A stretch of 64,000 nt of DNA from Chitinophagales bacterium (lineage in GTDB: Bacteria > Bacteroidota > Bacteroidia > Chitinophagales > UBA2359): contig JAWKLZ010000001.1 of the NCBI GenBank assembly GCA_041392475.1, forward strand, positions 2,170,001-2,234,000, written 5' to 3'. Positions 19,982-29,817 of the stretch are shown in pieces. Every line of letters begins with the position of its first letter. Position 1 is the stretch's first letter. A program made the position numbers and the translations under genes. The notes below the pieces were generated by a model that saw only the letters and a program-made list of their open reading frames with translations, had not been told where the DNA came from and did not search any database.

Positions 19982-20130
19982 GGTTAAAAGCTATTGATTG
20001 TCAATGGTTGTATTAGGTTAAACTCCTATAAAGTTTGACATTACTTTTCTCATTTTTCTACAAATATTGAAATACTACGGACTTTGCAAAACAGCAGAAA
20101 TTTTCTTCAAAATGCCAAAAAAGAAAACAT

Positions 20131-20207
20131 CTCTCTGTCTCTCCATCTCAGCGTTTAATTTTCAAGTCAAGTAAGTAAAAAAAATTGTGCCTCTCTGTGT
20201 TCAATAG
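20131..20207 (+). repeat. Pyrimidine-rich interspersed repeat (CTCTCTGTCTC / CTCTCTGTGTTCAA type)
   Basis: Two tracts, CTCTCTGTCTCTCCATCTC (20131-20149) and GCCTCTCTGTGTTCAATAG (20189-20207), lie in the 219-bp gap between the two GH144 genes and run into the stop codon of the upstream one. Related tracts occur at 57872-57996 and 59203-59315, always with the pyrimidine strand as plus. Confidence 0.5.
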
Positions 20208-22207
20208 TTAAAACCCAATTTGTTCAGTCCATTTTGTACTTCGGGGCAGGACATGAACAAATCCCACAACAATCCTGTGCGGTAATTTTCAATCATTCCG
20301 ACAATGGGGCCTTGGTCGATAGCCAGATAAGAACTTGCATACCAACCTTCGGTGAGATTGAATGCATCGTAGAAACCATATTGTCCCCACAGTTTATCAC
20401 CCAACACATAGTAAAAATGGTGAAGTGCTTGCATAGATTTTTCGGGTGTATAGGGAAAAGAGGATAAAGCCGCAGTTGGCGTGATTACCCCTCTGTCGTT
20501 GGTTGGCGAATGGGCCGAATAACCTGTATTTCCGTCGCTTGCAGTCAATCCCCAACAAGATTCTCCATATCCCACATAATTTTTGGGGTTGTCAATGCAG
20601 TACGCACGATTGATGAGGGTGTGATTGGCGGTTTGTTCCCAATAGTTGGCGTAAGTATCGCTGAGATTTTGAGGATTAATGCCTAAGTAGGTGTATTGTT
20701 CAAAGAAAAGTGGCCCTCCCAAATTGTTGTTTCCCAATGGCAATGTAATTCCATAAGATAAATTACCGTTCTGCATATTGCCGTTTCTCGCCCATCCTTG
20801 TTTGTAGGCTTCAATATCAATGGAATGTGTGGGAGAAGACGCAGCTAAAATGTAGGTAATCAAGGCTTCGTTGTAGCCACTGATTTTGTGGTTTTTTTCC
20901 CATGCAAAGTTGGGCGACCAATGCCAATATAGAGCATTTTCTCCTCCTTTGGTATGCCAATTCCATTCAATGTTTTCCCAAAGTTGATTGATGTCGTTTT
21001 TCAAAGTATTTTCTTGGGTGTTTTGATCGCTGAGGTATTGACGAACGGTCAGCAGACCCATTGCCAAAAATGAGGTTTCGACCAAATCTCCTCCATCATC
21101 ATTGGTGCTGAATGGAATGACCTTTCCAGTTGAGCCATGTAGCCAATGTGACCATACACCGTGAAATCGGTCGGCTTGAGCTAAGAAATTGACGATTTTT
21201 TCGAGGCGGTCAATGCCTTCTTGTCGGGTGATGAATCCCCTTTCGATGCCGACGACAATTGCCATCAATCCAAATCCCGAACCGCCTGTTGTGACGGTAT
21301 TTCCAGAAGTGTTGCGCTCTCTTGTTAATCCACTTACAGGATGTCCAAAATCCCAAAAATACTTAAAGGTTTGCTGCTGTACTAAGGTCAAAAGTTCTTC
21401 ATCTGAAATGAGGGGGAATTTTGGAGTGGTGTCTATTGCAGTATAAAATTCTTTGTCAAATCCACCAAAGTCATTTCCTTCAATGGATGCGAGGCTTTGA
21501 AAGATGAAAAATTTGTAGGCGGTGATGTGCTGCAATGTTTCAAGATTGTTGACTTTGAAGGTATGGGGTATTGTTTCAACGGTTGTCAAGTCGAGAGGTA
21601 CATTATGACTGCCGCCAATCAATCGTATTTTATCTTTTAGGCTTGCCAATTCTACTTCATGTGAAAAGGTGAATTGGATGTCTATATTTTCTTGTGGAAT
21701 GTCAATGATGCGTCCGTTTACATTGAAGTCTGCGCCATTGAGGGTGATGGATTGCAGTTCTAAATCTGGACGCAAAGTTTTGAAATTGTAGGTGATTCCA
21801 TCGAAGGTTTCGTTGTTTTCTCCTTTGAGTTTATCGTTGAGAATGACTTGGTAATCGGTGAAAGTCTGCAATTCTTGTTTAGGTTGGGCGGAGATGGTTT
21901 TGTTGTTGTCCAAAAAAAAGTAGGTCAATTCTATCGCTTCTCCTGCAAGGCTTTGCAGTTGAAAATTTCCTCCTAAGACCGATGATAGTTGAATGGCATG
22001 GGTGAAGTTAATGACAATGGGTTTGCCGACTTCAATGTTTTCTGTTGTCTGATTGGATTGCAGATTGAGGATACCAACTCTTGCTGCGGTAATCTGCAGT
22101 TTGTCGGGAGTAGGTTTTGGCGTGTCTCCACCATCTTTTTTGCATGCGGTAATCAGCAGCAATACATTGAAGAAAAGAAAAAGAAAGGTTTTGGAGAAAG
22201 GGTTCAT
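20201..22207 (-). CDS. Multidomain GH144-type endo-beta-1,2-glucanase with N-terminal Ig-like domains, lipoprotein
   Basis: 668 residues. Lipobox LLITAC after a short signal; then two Ig-like modules (about residues 35-145 and 150-255; the first reads like an SbsA/Big_5 domain: ENIEVGKPIVINFTHAIQL, LQTFTDYQVILNDKLKG) and a catalytic glucoamylase-like domain from about 270 to the end, closely parallel to the neighbouring 463-aa enzyme (QTFKYFWDFGHPVSGLTRER, DRFHGVWSHWLHG, DDGGDLVETSFLAMGLL, ALYWHWSPNFAW, GVITPTAALSSFPYTPE). The Ig modules probably lift the enzyme off the outer membrane, so this is the likelier surface endo-enzyme and its partner the periplasmic one (inference). Confidence 0.85.
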   Translation of the reverse strand: MNPFSKTFLFLFFNVLLLITACKKDGGDTPKPTPDKLQITAARVGILNLQSNQTTENIEVGKPIVINFTHAIQLSSVLGGNFQLQSLAGEAIELTYFFLDNNKTISAQPKQELQTFTDYQVILNDKLKGENNETFDGITYNFKTLRPDLELQSITLNGADFNVNGRIIDIPQENIDIQFTFSHEVELASLKDKIRLIGGSHNVPLDLTTVETIPHTFKVNNLETLQHITAYKFFIFQSLASIEGNDFGGFDKEFYTAIDTTPKFPLISDEELLTLVQQQTFKYFWDFGHPVSGLTRERNTSGNTVTTGGSGFGLMAIVVGIERGFITRQEGIDRLEKIVNFLAQADRFHGVWSHWLHGSTGKVIPFSTNDDGGDLVETSFLAMGLLTVRQYLSDQNTQENTLKNDINQLWENIEWNWHTKGGENALYWHWSPNFAWEKNHKISGYNEALITYILAASSPTHSIDIEAYKQGWARNGNMQNGNLSYGITLPLGNNNLGGPLFFEQYTYLGINPQNLSDTYANYWEQTANHTLINRAYCIDNPKNYVGYGESCWGLTASDGNTGYSAHSPTNDRGVITPTAALSSFPYTPEKSMQALHHFYYVLGDKLWGQYGFYDAFNLTEGWYASSYLAIDQGPIVGMIENYRTGLLWDLFMSCPEVQNGLNKLGFNY

Positions 22208-22228
22208 AGGGGGAAATGGAGAATTGAT

Positions 22229-22311
22229 AAATCAAACATCAAACCTCGTCTATCTTTAATCTTACATCTCACAATGTGGATATACGATATTTGAGGTTTG
22301 ATATTTGATTT
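22229..22311. repeat. Palindromic intergenic element, 19-bp arms
   Basis: AAATCAAACATCAAACCTC (22229-22247) and GAGGTTTGATATTTGATTT (22293-22311) are inverted repeats with one mismatch, separated by 45 bp. It lies between the GH144 and LamG genes of the PUL. A T-run is present on both sides of the stem only weakly, so it may be a REP-like element that trims or attenuates the PUL transcript instead of a classic terminator. Confidence 0.6.
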
Positions 22312-22358
22312 TTAGTAAAAAATACTAATGGTTAATAAATTGAAAATCAATGCAATGA

Positions 22359-23642
22359 TTATGGTTTTTCAGCATTGTACAACTGATCTACATCTGTTGC
22401 AGAATAAGCATTGCTGAAAATACGCACATCGTCCAAACCACCTTTGAAGTGATTGGCATCAGGAAAATCGTATCCACCCCAAGGTTCATTGTCCCAGTGA
22501 GTGGTGGCAATGTCGTGGTTAAATCCGAAAGCCAACCCTTTTCCAATGACATCTGTACCTGCATCGCTGTCATCAAAAGTAACACCGGTAATGTTGTTCA
22601 AAGCTGGACTTGGTGGGCTGTTCAAGTTGTCAGTTTCAATCAATTGACCATTGATATAGACGTGTCGCTTGTTGGTACCTGCGTCATACACCCAAACCAT
22701 GTGTGCCCATTTTTGATCAAGTAAAGAACCCAAACCATTAGTTGGAGTAAGGTCTTTTTCAAATTCGACTCCAATCCAACCGCCATTATTGGCATCTTGA
22801 CCGTCTGCATTCACAAAGAAATCGTTGGCAAGTGTAGCATCTGCACTTTCGTATCTCTGAGTGATTTTCATTCCACCTAAACCACCTTGAACTTCAATAA
22901 AAAAGCCATAAACATCACCAATTCCCATAACAAAGTGTCCACCAACATGGTCAACAGAATCCACTCGTACCCAATAACTTAAAGTAAAACTTCCACCTTT
23001 CAAAAATTGGTCACCATTGGCTACTTCAATGATGCTCGCATCACCATCAAAGAATGCCGCACTTTCTTGGTTTCCAAATCGGTCTGCACCATAAGTTACT
23101 GCAATGTCTGTACCATTGTAGTTGTTGTTAGAAGAATTGGAGTTACCATTGAAGTTCCAATATGCCAATTGGTCTGCTTCTTTTGGAGGAGCAACGTCAG
23201 AACGTCCTGCGGATTTGAAACTACGGGTTGTAGAAGTAAAACCTCCACCGTCTGAACTTGCTAAACCTGAAGTTAAAGTAAGCGTATAGTCTGTTCCTCT
23301 CGCCAATTCTGCATTGGGTGTAATGGTAATTCCTTTACCTGAACCTGTAACTGTAGCAGCAACACTACCAGATGCAGAACTGATGCTAACATTGGAACTG
23401 GTTGCAGTAGCAACATCAATATCTGTGTCAAAAGTAATGGTAATGGTTGCATCTAAAGGAACATCTGTTGCAGCAGAACTTCCATTCAAGTCTATTACTG
23501 TTTGTGTACCACTTTGAAGATCCGTACCAGCCGCATTGATAGTTAGTACATTCAGTGGAGAAGGGTCATCTTCTTGACAACCTGTGTTAAATAAAACACC
23601 CATTGCAACTATGGCCAATAGGTAAAATTTTAATGATTTCAT
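22359..23642 (-). CDS. PUL surface glycan-binding lipoprotein with Ig-like and LamG/concanavalin-like domains
   Basis: 427 residues. Signal and lipobox-like NTGC at about residues 20-23. Residues about 30-150 form an SbsA-type Ig domain (IDLNGSSAATDVPLDATITITFDTDID, ELARGTDYTLTLTSGLAS). Residues about 160-425 are a LamG-like jelly roll (AYWNFNGNSNSSNNNYNGTD, GGSFTLSYWVRVD, WAHMVWVYDAGTNKRHVYINGQ, FKGGLDDVRIFSNAYSATDVDQLY). Lies directly downstream of susD, the usual place of a SusE/F-type surface glycan-binding protein; a LamG hydrolase activity cannot be excluded. Confidence 0.8.
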   Translation of the reverse strand: MKSLKFYLLAIVAMGVLFNTGCQEDDPSPLNVLTINAAGTDLQSGTQTVIDLNGSSAATDVPLDATITITFDTDIDVATATSSNVSISSASGSVAATVTGSGKGITITPNAELARGTDYTLTLTSGLASSDGGGFTSTTRSFKSAGRSDVAPPKEADQLAYWNFNGNSNSSNNNYNGTDIAVTYGADRFGNQESAAFFDGDASIIEVANGDQFLKGGSFTLSYWVRVDSVDHVGGHFVMGIGDVYGFFIEVQGGLGGMKITQRYESADATLANDFFVNADGQDANNGGWIGVEFEKDLTPTNGLGSLLDQKWAHMVWVYDAGTNKRHVYINGQLIETDNLNSPPSPALNNITGVTFDDSDAGTDVIGKGLAFGFNHDIATTHWDNEPWGGYDFPDANHFKGGLDDVRIFSNAYSATDVDQLYNAEKP

Positions 23643-23804
23643 AAACGAATAAATTTTAACGTAAAAAAATAAAAATTATCAATAAATTTTAGGTTTGCTT
23701 TCGATTTTCTTTTATGGGCATTCTAAAGCATTTACATCCTGATTTTTAAATAAAAATACATACTTTTTCTACAAAGTAGTATTAGGCATACATATTGTCT
23801 TTAT

Positions 23805-25289
23805 TTACCAATTGGGATTTTGTGTGAGCAATCCTTCTGACAAGTCAATTTCGCTTTGAGGAATAGGGAATAAATCGTGTTTTCCTGCTACAAATCCTAA
23901 TGGCCCTAAAATTTCTGCGGCTCGTCCTGTACGAACTAAGTCAAAAAATCGGTTTTGTTCCATTGCCATTTCTGCCCGTCTTTCGTGTAGTATTGCATCT
24001 CGCACATCAGATTGACTTGTTGAAGTGATATCAGGCAAAATGTTGTTGTTTCCACCTCTTGCACGTTCTCGGATTTTGTTTACATAAGTCAAAGCCTCGG
24101 CAGTTTTACCGTTTTCATTCATGGCTTCGGCTGCCATCAACATAACATCCGCCAACCTAAGCACCCGCACATTGTGGTCCCAAGATTCCAAAGGGCCTGT
24201 GCCTGGAATCCATACTTTCTGGTTGTAACATTCAATCTCGAGGATTTTTGTTTTGGCTGTATCTGCATAAGTTGTATCAGGGGTAGCTGAATCGTTGCCC
24301 ATCGTAATACCATCCAAGGTTTCGCCTATATAAATGATTGTTGCATCGAGTCTAGGGTCGCCTTCTTCAAAGAAAGTGATTAAATTCCAAGATGGACGAT
24401 TGAAGCCCCATCCTCTGTTGGGATTACTTCTAAACCCTTGCGTATTGCCATATTGGTGTCCGCCATTTTGAAAGTCTTCGGGACGTGCGCCAATTTCAAA
24501 AATAGAACCTGAACCGAATTCACCATCTTTGGAAAATACTCGTTCAAAATTGGGTTCAAGGGAATATTGACCTGAGTTGATGACTTCAATTGCGTATTTT
24601 TCGGCATTGACAAAATCTTTTTGGTATAAATACACCTTCGTAAGCAATGCTTTGGCTGCTCCTCGTGTAGATCTTCCCATATCTTCGGAGTCGTATTGGC
24701 TTTTTTCGGGCAGGTTTTCAGCTGCAAAAAGCAAGTCTTCTTTGATGAGGTTGTAGACTTCTTCGGCAGTGTTACGGGCTACTTTTCTTTCGGGGTTGAT
24801 GGTTGTAATGATGGGAACACCGCCATACAATCGAACCAAATTGAAGTAGGTGAGTGCTCTGATAAATCGTGCTTCGCCAATTAATCTGTTTTTTAATGTT
24901 TCATCCATATCTATATCAGGAGCACGTTCGACCACCAAATTGCAGCGTTTGGCCGCTAAATAAAGGGTCGTAAACCAATTCGTTACTGCTCCTTCGCTGG
25001 GTGTGTAAGAAAAATTTTCAAATGCTTGAATTTGAATAGCATCTGTTGGGTTGCTACCCTTCCTAGCATCGTCTGACATGATGTCCAAAATCGGATATCC
25101 TCCATGATACCTCCAATCTCGCAGTACATTGTAGGCTGCATTGGTGGCTAAGATGGCATCGGATTCGCTTGTCATAAAATCGGTTTCTTCGACTTCAGAA
25201 AGCAATCCTTTGTCTAAAAAGTCTTCGGAGCATTGGTAGTTGCTGATTGCTGCAAGGAAGATGAATAAGTATATCGTAATTTTTTTCAT
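23805..25289 (-). CDS. SusD/RagB family nutrient-binding outer membrane lipoprotein
   Basis: 494 residues, typical size. Signal peptide ending in a lipobox-like NYQC. Tetratricopeptide-rich fold with recognisable stretches: SEDFLDKGLLSEVEETDF, NLVVERAPDIDM, EARFIRALTYFNLVRLYGGVPIIT, AAKALLTKVYLYQKDFVNAEKYA, NVRVLRLADVMLMAAEAMNE, YVNKIRERAR and AILHERRAEMAMEQNRFFDLVRTG. Forms the lid of the SusC pore and captures oligosaccharides at the cell surface. It follows susC by 119 bp. Confidence 0.96.
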   Translation of the reverse strand: MKKITIYLFIFLAAISNYQCSEDFLDKGLLSEVEETDFMTSESDAILATNAAYNVLRDWRYHGGYPILDIMSDDARKGSNPTDAIQIQAFENFSYTPSEGAVTNWFTTLYLAAKRCNLVVERAPDIDMDETLKNRLIGEARFIRALTYFNLVRLYGGVPIITTINPERKVARNTAEEVYNLIKEDLLFAAENLPEKSQYDSEDMGRSTRGAAKALLTKVYLYQKDFVNAEKYAIEVINSGQYSLEPNFERVFSKDGEFGSGSIFEIGARPEDFQNGGHQYGNTQGFRSNPNRGWGFNRPSWNLITFFEEGDPRLDATIIYIGETLDGITMGNDSATPDTTYADTAKTKILEIECYNQKVWIPGTGPLESWDHNVRVLRLADVMLMAAEAMNENGKTAEALTYVNKIRERARGGNNNILPDITSTSQSDVRDAILHERRAEMAMEQNRFFDLVRTGRAAEILGPLGFVAGKHDLFPIPQSEIDLSEGLLTQNPNW

Positions 25290-25408
25290 TTTTTATCACA
25301 GATTTAAATTGGGTTTTGGGGTTTCACAGATCTTCTTTAAGACCTTGATAGAGATTACAAAAAATTTTAAAACTTTTGTAGTCTTAATCTGTATTTGAGT
25401 GAATATCT

Positions 25409-28393
25409 TTAAAAAGTTAAATTAATTCCCGCAGAATATACGGCCGTTACGGGATATGTTCCTAAGTCTATACCAGATGACAACACATTTTGACTGGCGA
25501 TTTCGGGACTGTAACCCGTAAAATCGGTCATGGTGTAAAGGTTGGTACCTCTCACAAAAAGAGTTCCTCTTTGGAGGTGCAGCTTTTCGCTGAGAGAGGC
25601 AGGTAAGGTGTAATTCAATGCGATACTTCTAAGACGTACAAAAGAACCATCTTCAATGAACCAATCTGAAGGGGTGTAATTTCCACCACCTGTGGTCAAT
25701 CGGGGGTCGGTATTGCTCGTGCCTTCACCTGTCCATCGGTCAAGAATGGAGGCTTCGTAGTTGTAAAGTTCGGGACGGACAGCACGTTTTCCGTTATAGA
25801 TTTCGTTGCCAAATTGTCCTTGAATGTCTACCAGCAATTCAAAGTTTTTGTAGCCAAATTGCAGATTCACGCCCATCATAAAATCGGGAATATAAGACCC
25901 AATAACGGTTCTATCGTCTGCATTAATGACACCATCGTTGTTGATGTCTTCGTAACGAAAATCACCTACATCTTGACCTGATAATCTTGGGAAAGAGGTC
26001 AATTCGCCTTCGTTTTGAAATACACCTGCTACTTTGTAGCCAAAGAAAGTTCCTACTGCCAGGCCTTTTTCGGTGCGGGTAATCAATTGTCCATTGTTTA
26101 GGTTTCCGTCTTGTATGAATTCGTCTGCAGCACCTACATCTGTTACTTCATTTTTTACGGTAGAACCCAAAAAGCCCAGACTGTAATTGAAGTTGCCTCG
26201 TTTTTCTTTCCAATTGATATAAAATTCTAAGCCCGAATTGTTGACATCGGCAGCATTGAAGTTCACCCTGCGAAATGCGCCATTGCCAAAATGGGCAGGT
26301 AGTAAAAGTGGCACGAGTACTTTGTTGGTTTGTTTGTTGTAATATTCAATTTCTCCTGTCAATTTGTTGTCAAACAATCCAAAGTCTAAACCCACATCGA
26401 AGGTTTCGGTATTTTCCCACTGCAAATCTGGATTGCCCGCATCGGTTAGCGTAGCCCCGGGAAAAAGCTCTTCGTCAAAACCAAAGACTGCCTCCAAATC
26501 GTTGTTATTCACTCTCGAAAACCGTGCTTGATAAGGTATTCTGTCATTGCCATTGATTCCCCAACTTCCTCTTAATTTCAATGTGCTAAATCCTGATTCT
26601 GCTAAAAAAGGTTCTTCTGACAAGCGCCATCCCAAAGCCAAAGAAGGGAAATTTCCATAACGGTTGTTAGGCCCAAACTTGGAAGAACCGTCACGACGAA
26701 AAGTTCCTGTAAATAAATACTTGTCATTCAAGACATAATTCAATCGAAAAAGATAGGAAATGTAAGAATAGTTTTCCAGAGAGGTTGTTGCATCAAGTGT
26801 TGTTGCGTCTCCTGCGCTGATATACCAAAATTCTGGGTCCTCTCTGATGAGATCCTCCACCGTATTTCGAGTTTCGTCTTTGCTGGTTTCTTGAGAAGTG
26901 TAGCCTACGAGTACGTCAAAGCGGTGGTTCTCCAATGTTTTGTCATATCGCAAGGTGTTTTCCCAAATCCATGTAGATTCGTCTTTGGTGGTTTTCGTCA
27001 AGTCGTTGATTTCGTTTTGTTGAGTAGGCGAAACGAAGAACACAGGCGAAAAGATGGTCTGTTTGAAGTAGAGCAAATCTGTTTGATAACTGGTACGGAA
27101 AGTGAAGTCTTTTAGGAAATTCACATCTGCATATAAGTTCCCCACAGCCCTATATCGATCAAACGAATCATTGGAATATTCGATGGTTGCCAATGGATTA
27201 CCTGCCCCATCAATCTCTAAAAAATTTCCATCTGCATCGAATGGCTCGGAGGTTGGCCAAGCACGATATGCGGCTGCAACTACACCAGGAGGATTAGTTT
27301 TGTCTTCTTTTGAAAAGGTGAGATTGGTTCCTAAGGTGATGAAACTACTGGCTTTAAAGCTACTGTTGAGCTTCAATGAAAGGCGTTGGTAGTCAGATTT
27401 GGAGAGAATTCCTTGTTGGTCATAGTAACTTCCGCCCAAATAATAGGCAAATTTGTCGTCTGCACCCGAAATAGACAAATCGTATTTTTGGATAGGCGCA
27501 TTGTCCTCAAAGATAAGGTTTTGCCAATCGGTATTTGGAAGGATGTCTATATTGTTGAAGCGTCCTGGCTGAATCAGATTGACAATTTGTGCCAACTCTC
27601 TGCTATCCAATAAATCTATGGTATTCGGCACATATTCTAAACTGTAAGTGCTGCCAACATTGATGACAGGTCTGCCTTTTGCGCCTTTTTTGGTGGTAAT
27701 GATAATTACTCCATTTGCACCCCTTGTTCCATAAATGGCTGTTGAAGAAGCATCTTTAAGCACTTCAATGGATTCGATGTCGTTGTTATTGAGAAAACCA
27801 ATGTCGTTTAGGATTACTCCATCTACGACAAAAACAGGAGATGCTCCAGCCAAAAAAGTTGACACTCCTCGAATGCGAATCACTGGATTTTCACCGGGGT
27901 TTCCCGAAACACTGCTGACTTGTACGCCGGGAACTTTTCCTTGAAGTCCTTGAATGACATTGGCATCGGGTACTTTCACCAAGTCTTCTCCTTTGACGGA
28001 ATAGACCGACCCTGTCAGGTCACTTTTTCGCATGGTGCCATAACCAACTACCACGACTTCATCCAATTGCTCAGCATCTATTGCCAATTGAACATTGATA
28101 ACCGATTGCCCACTAATGTCTAGTTCCTGTGGTTTATAGCCAATGAAGGAAAAAACAAGGATATTTTCACCAACATTTACACTCAGTGTAAAATTTCCAT
28201 CAAAGTCAGTAACCGTCCCTTTCGCAGCACCTTTTATCACCACATTCACACCAGGAAGTGGTTCATTGGTATCACTTCCTGTGATTTGACCTGTGACGGT
28301 TCGTTGGGCATAAATTGAAGAGGAGTAAAAACAGATTAAACAAGTAACTAAAACGACAAATTTGAGTAAGAGTAAAGGTTTATAGTTTCCCAT
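25409..28393 (-). CDS. SusC/RagA family TonB-linked outer membrane receptor
   Basis: 994 residues. After the signal peptide (CLICFYSSSIYAQ) comes a carboxypeptidase-D-like regulatory domain (RTVTGQITGSDTNEPLPGV ... SFIGYKPQELDISG), the TonB box/plug start LDEVVVVGYGTMRKSDLTGS, the plug motif IRIRGVSTFLAGASPVFVVDG, and a 22-strand barrel ending in the aromatic VTAVYSAGINLTF. Imports oligosaccharides into the periplasm using TonB energy, paired with the SusD protein. First structural gene of the PUL, behind the split regulator. Confidence 0.96.
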   Translation of the reverse strand: MGNYKPLLLLKFVVLVTCLICFYSSSIYAQRTVTGQITGSDTNEPLPGVNVVIKGAAKGTVTDFDGNFTLSVNVGENILVFSFIGYKPQELDISGQSVINVQLAIDAEQLDEVVVVGYGTMRKSDLTGSVYSVKGEDLVKVPDANVIQGLQGKVPGVQVSSVSGNPGENPVIRIRGVSTFLAGASPVFVVDGVILNDIGFLNNNDIESIEVLKDASSTAIYGTRGANGVIIITTKKGAKGRPVINVGSTYSLEYVPNTIDLLDSRELAQIVNLIQPGRFNNIDILPNTDWQNLIFEDNAPIQKYDLSISGADDKFAYYLGGSYYDQQGILSKSDYQRLSLKLNSSFKASSFITLGTNLTFSKEDKTNPPGVVAAAYRAWPTSEPFDADGNFLEIDGAGNPLATIEYSNDSFDRYRAVGNLYADVNFLKDFTFRTSYQTDLLYFKQTIFSPVFFVSPTQQNEINDLTKTTKDESTWIWENTLRYDKTLENHRFDVLVGYTSQETSKDETRNTVEDLIREDPEFWYISAGDATTLDATTSLENYSYISYLFRLNYVLNDKYLFTGTFRRDGSSKFGPNNRYGNFPSLALGWRLSEEPFLAESGFSTLKLRGSWGINGNDRIPYQARFSRVNNNDLEAVFGFDEELFPGATLTDAGNPDLQWENTETFDVGLDFGLFDNKLTGEIEYYNKQTNKVLVPLLLPAHFGNGAFRRVNFNAADVNNSGLEFYINWKEKRGNFNYSLGFLGSTVKNEVTDVGAADEFIQDGNLNNGQLITRTEKGLAVGTFFGYKVAGVFQNEGELTSFPRLSGQDVGDFRYEDINNDGVINADDRTVIGSYIPDFMMGVNLQFGYKNFELLVDIQGQFGNEIYNGKRAVRPELYNYEASILDRWTGEGTSNTDPRLTTGGGNYTPSDWFIEDGSFVRLRSIALNYTLPASLSEKLHLQRGTLFVRGTNLYTMTDFTGYSPEIASQNVLSSGIDLGTYPVTAVYSAGINLTF

Positions 28394-28481
28394 ATAAAGA
28401 TAAGTTTGTTAGGATTTAACATTTTGTTTGTGCATTGCTTTAGGCAGATGAATCTGGCTAGTGATTCGTTTTACTATCCAA

Positions 28482-28489
28482 CAAATTTA
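28482..28489 (-). promoter_or_regulatory. Candidate -7 element of the PUL promoter
   Basis: The 361-bp region 28394-28754 between susC and the regulator holds no gene. On the minus strand TAAATTTG at 28489-28482 fits TAnnTTTG, about 90 bp before the susC ATG; no convincing -33 TTG was seen. Two similar blocks upstream, AAAATACCTCAC (about 28516-28527, plus strand) and AAAACACCTCAC (about 28643-28654), are candidate regulator sites. All of this is inference. Confidence 0.35.
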
Positions 28490-28754
28490 TAGTTTTTGAA
28501 GTCGAAAAACGAATAAAATACCTCACTACTACTACGCCATTACTGTTTTTTGGGTATATTTTTGTCAATTCAATTTTTGATTAGTTATTGATAATGAATT
28601 TAATGCACTCTTTCATAACTTCTGTGTGATAAAAAAAGCGAGAAAAACACCTCACCATCTTAGCATAGACGAGAAATAGAATATAAATCGAAATGAAGGA
28701 ACGATTCAGTGATTTGAGAAGGTAATGTGATAGAGGTTTTACTCCTTTCTTGCT

Positions 28755-29807
28755 TCAATATTGAATCATCATTTCGGTCAAGTTGGTTGAAGGATCTAAG
28801 CCCATTTTTTGCCGCAATCGGTAGCGTTTGTTTTCTACTCCTCGGAGGGAGATATTGAGCAAGGGAGCGATTTCTTTGGAAGATAAATTCATTTTGAGGT
28901 AAGCTGCCAATCGAAGGTCGCCCGGTGTCAATTCAGGAAAATCGTTTTTTAGTCTTTTGAAAAATTCTCCATGCAACTGATTGAAATGGGCTTCAAAAAC
29001 CGACCAATCATCCTCACTGCTGATGTGTTCGTCTATCAATTGCAGTGATTTTTTGATTTCTGCTTTGTTTGTTTTACCATTTGAGTCGGTTTTGAAGTTG
29101 TTGAGTTCTTGTTTGAGTTGGATAAGAATTTCGTTTTTGCGGACAAGATTCATGGTCGAATCTGCCAACTGTCGGGTTTTATTTTCATTCTCTATTTGGA
29201 GTCGATCATTGTTGGCTTCGATGCGCTGGCGGTGGAGTTCTCGTTCTCTTTTTACTTCGAGTTGCCTTTTTTGGTATTCCAAACGGCGTTCGTGCCATTG
29301 CAGCAATATGTAGAGCAAGGCAATGAAAATTCCCATGTAACAAAATTTTGCCCAAGCGGTTTCGTACCATCGGGGTTCAATTTCAAATGTAAATGCTGTT
29401 ATGTTTTTTGATAGTTCGGATTGGATCTCAAAGACATAAGTACCTTTACCTAGATTGGTGTATTCCTTGTTTGTATGGTTGTCCCATGCAGACCATTTTT
29501 CTTCAAAGCCTTGTAGTCGGTAGCGTATTTTTGCTGGATAAGTGTAGTGAGGGACTGCAAATTGAAATTGAAGATGGTTTTCAGAAGGTGTGAAAATCAT
29601 AGGTTGAGGTAGCTCATTGACCGCATTGAAGGGAATGGTATTGCCATTGATTTGTAAATGACCAATCATCGGCTGCAATGTACTTAAATCATTGTGGGAT
29701 GAATCTTTATCGTGGTGATTTTTGGGATAGAATAGTCCGTAACCATCGTCTAAACAAAGCAAATAAGTGGTGTCATTGAGCAAGACAATTTTTTCGTGGT
29801 TGGGCAC
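28755..29807 (-). CDS. PUL regulator, C-terminal fragment (Y_Y_Y, TM, coiled coil, LuxR-like HTH), split by MITE
   Basis: 350 codons from a GTG at 29807. Contains the end of a sensor region, a triple-tyrosine domain (YTYPAKIRYRLQGFEEKW ... NLGKGTYVFEIQSE, about residues 85-145), a transmembrane helix (YMGIFIALLYILLQW, about 155-170), a long charged coiled coil (about 172-235) and a helix-turn-helix ending (LTPGDLRLAAYLKMNLSSKEIAPLLNISLRGVENKRYRLRQKMG in parts, about 292-336). In intact relatives a beta-propeller sensor precedes these. Here that propeller is in a separate frame upstream (29997-31763), because a 205-bp element interrupts the gene. The GTG is a valine codon of the original gene, so whether this half is translated is uncertain. 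Confidence 0.85.
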   Translation of the reverse strand: MPNHEKIVLLNDTTYLLCLDDGYGLFYPKNHHDKDSSHNDLSTLQPMIGHLQINGNTIPFNAVNELPQPMIFTPSENHLQFQFAVPHYTYPAKIRYRLQGFEEKWSAWDNHTNKEYTNLGKGTYVFEIQSELSKNITAFTFEIEPRWYETAWAKFCYMGIFIALLYILLQWHERRLEYQKRQLEVKRERELHRQRIEANNDRLQIENENKTRQLADSTMNLVRKNEILIQLKQELNNFKTDSNGKTNKAEIKKSLQLIDEHISSEDDWSVFEAHFNQLHGEFFKRLKNDFPELTPGDLRLAAYLKMNLSSKEIAPLLNISLRGVENKRYRLRQKMGLDPSTNLTEMMIQY

Positions 29808-29817
29808 TAATGAAATA

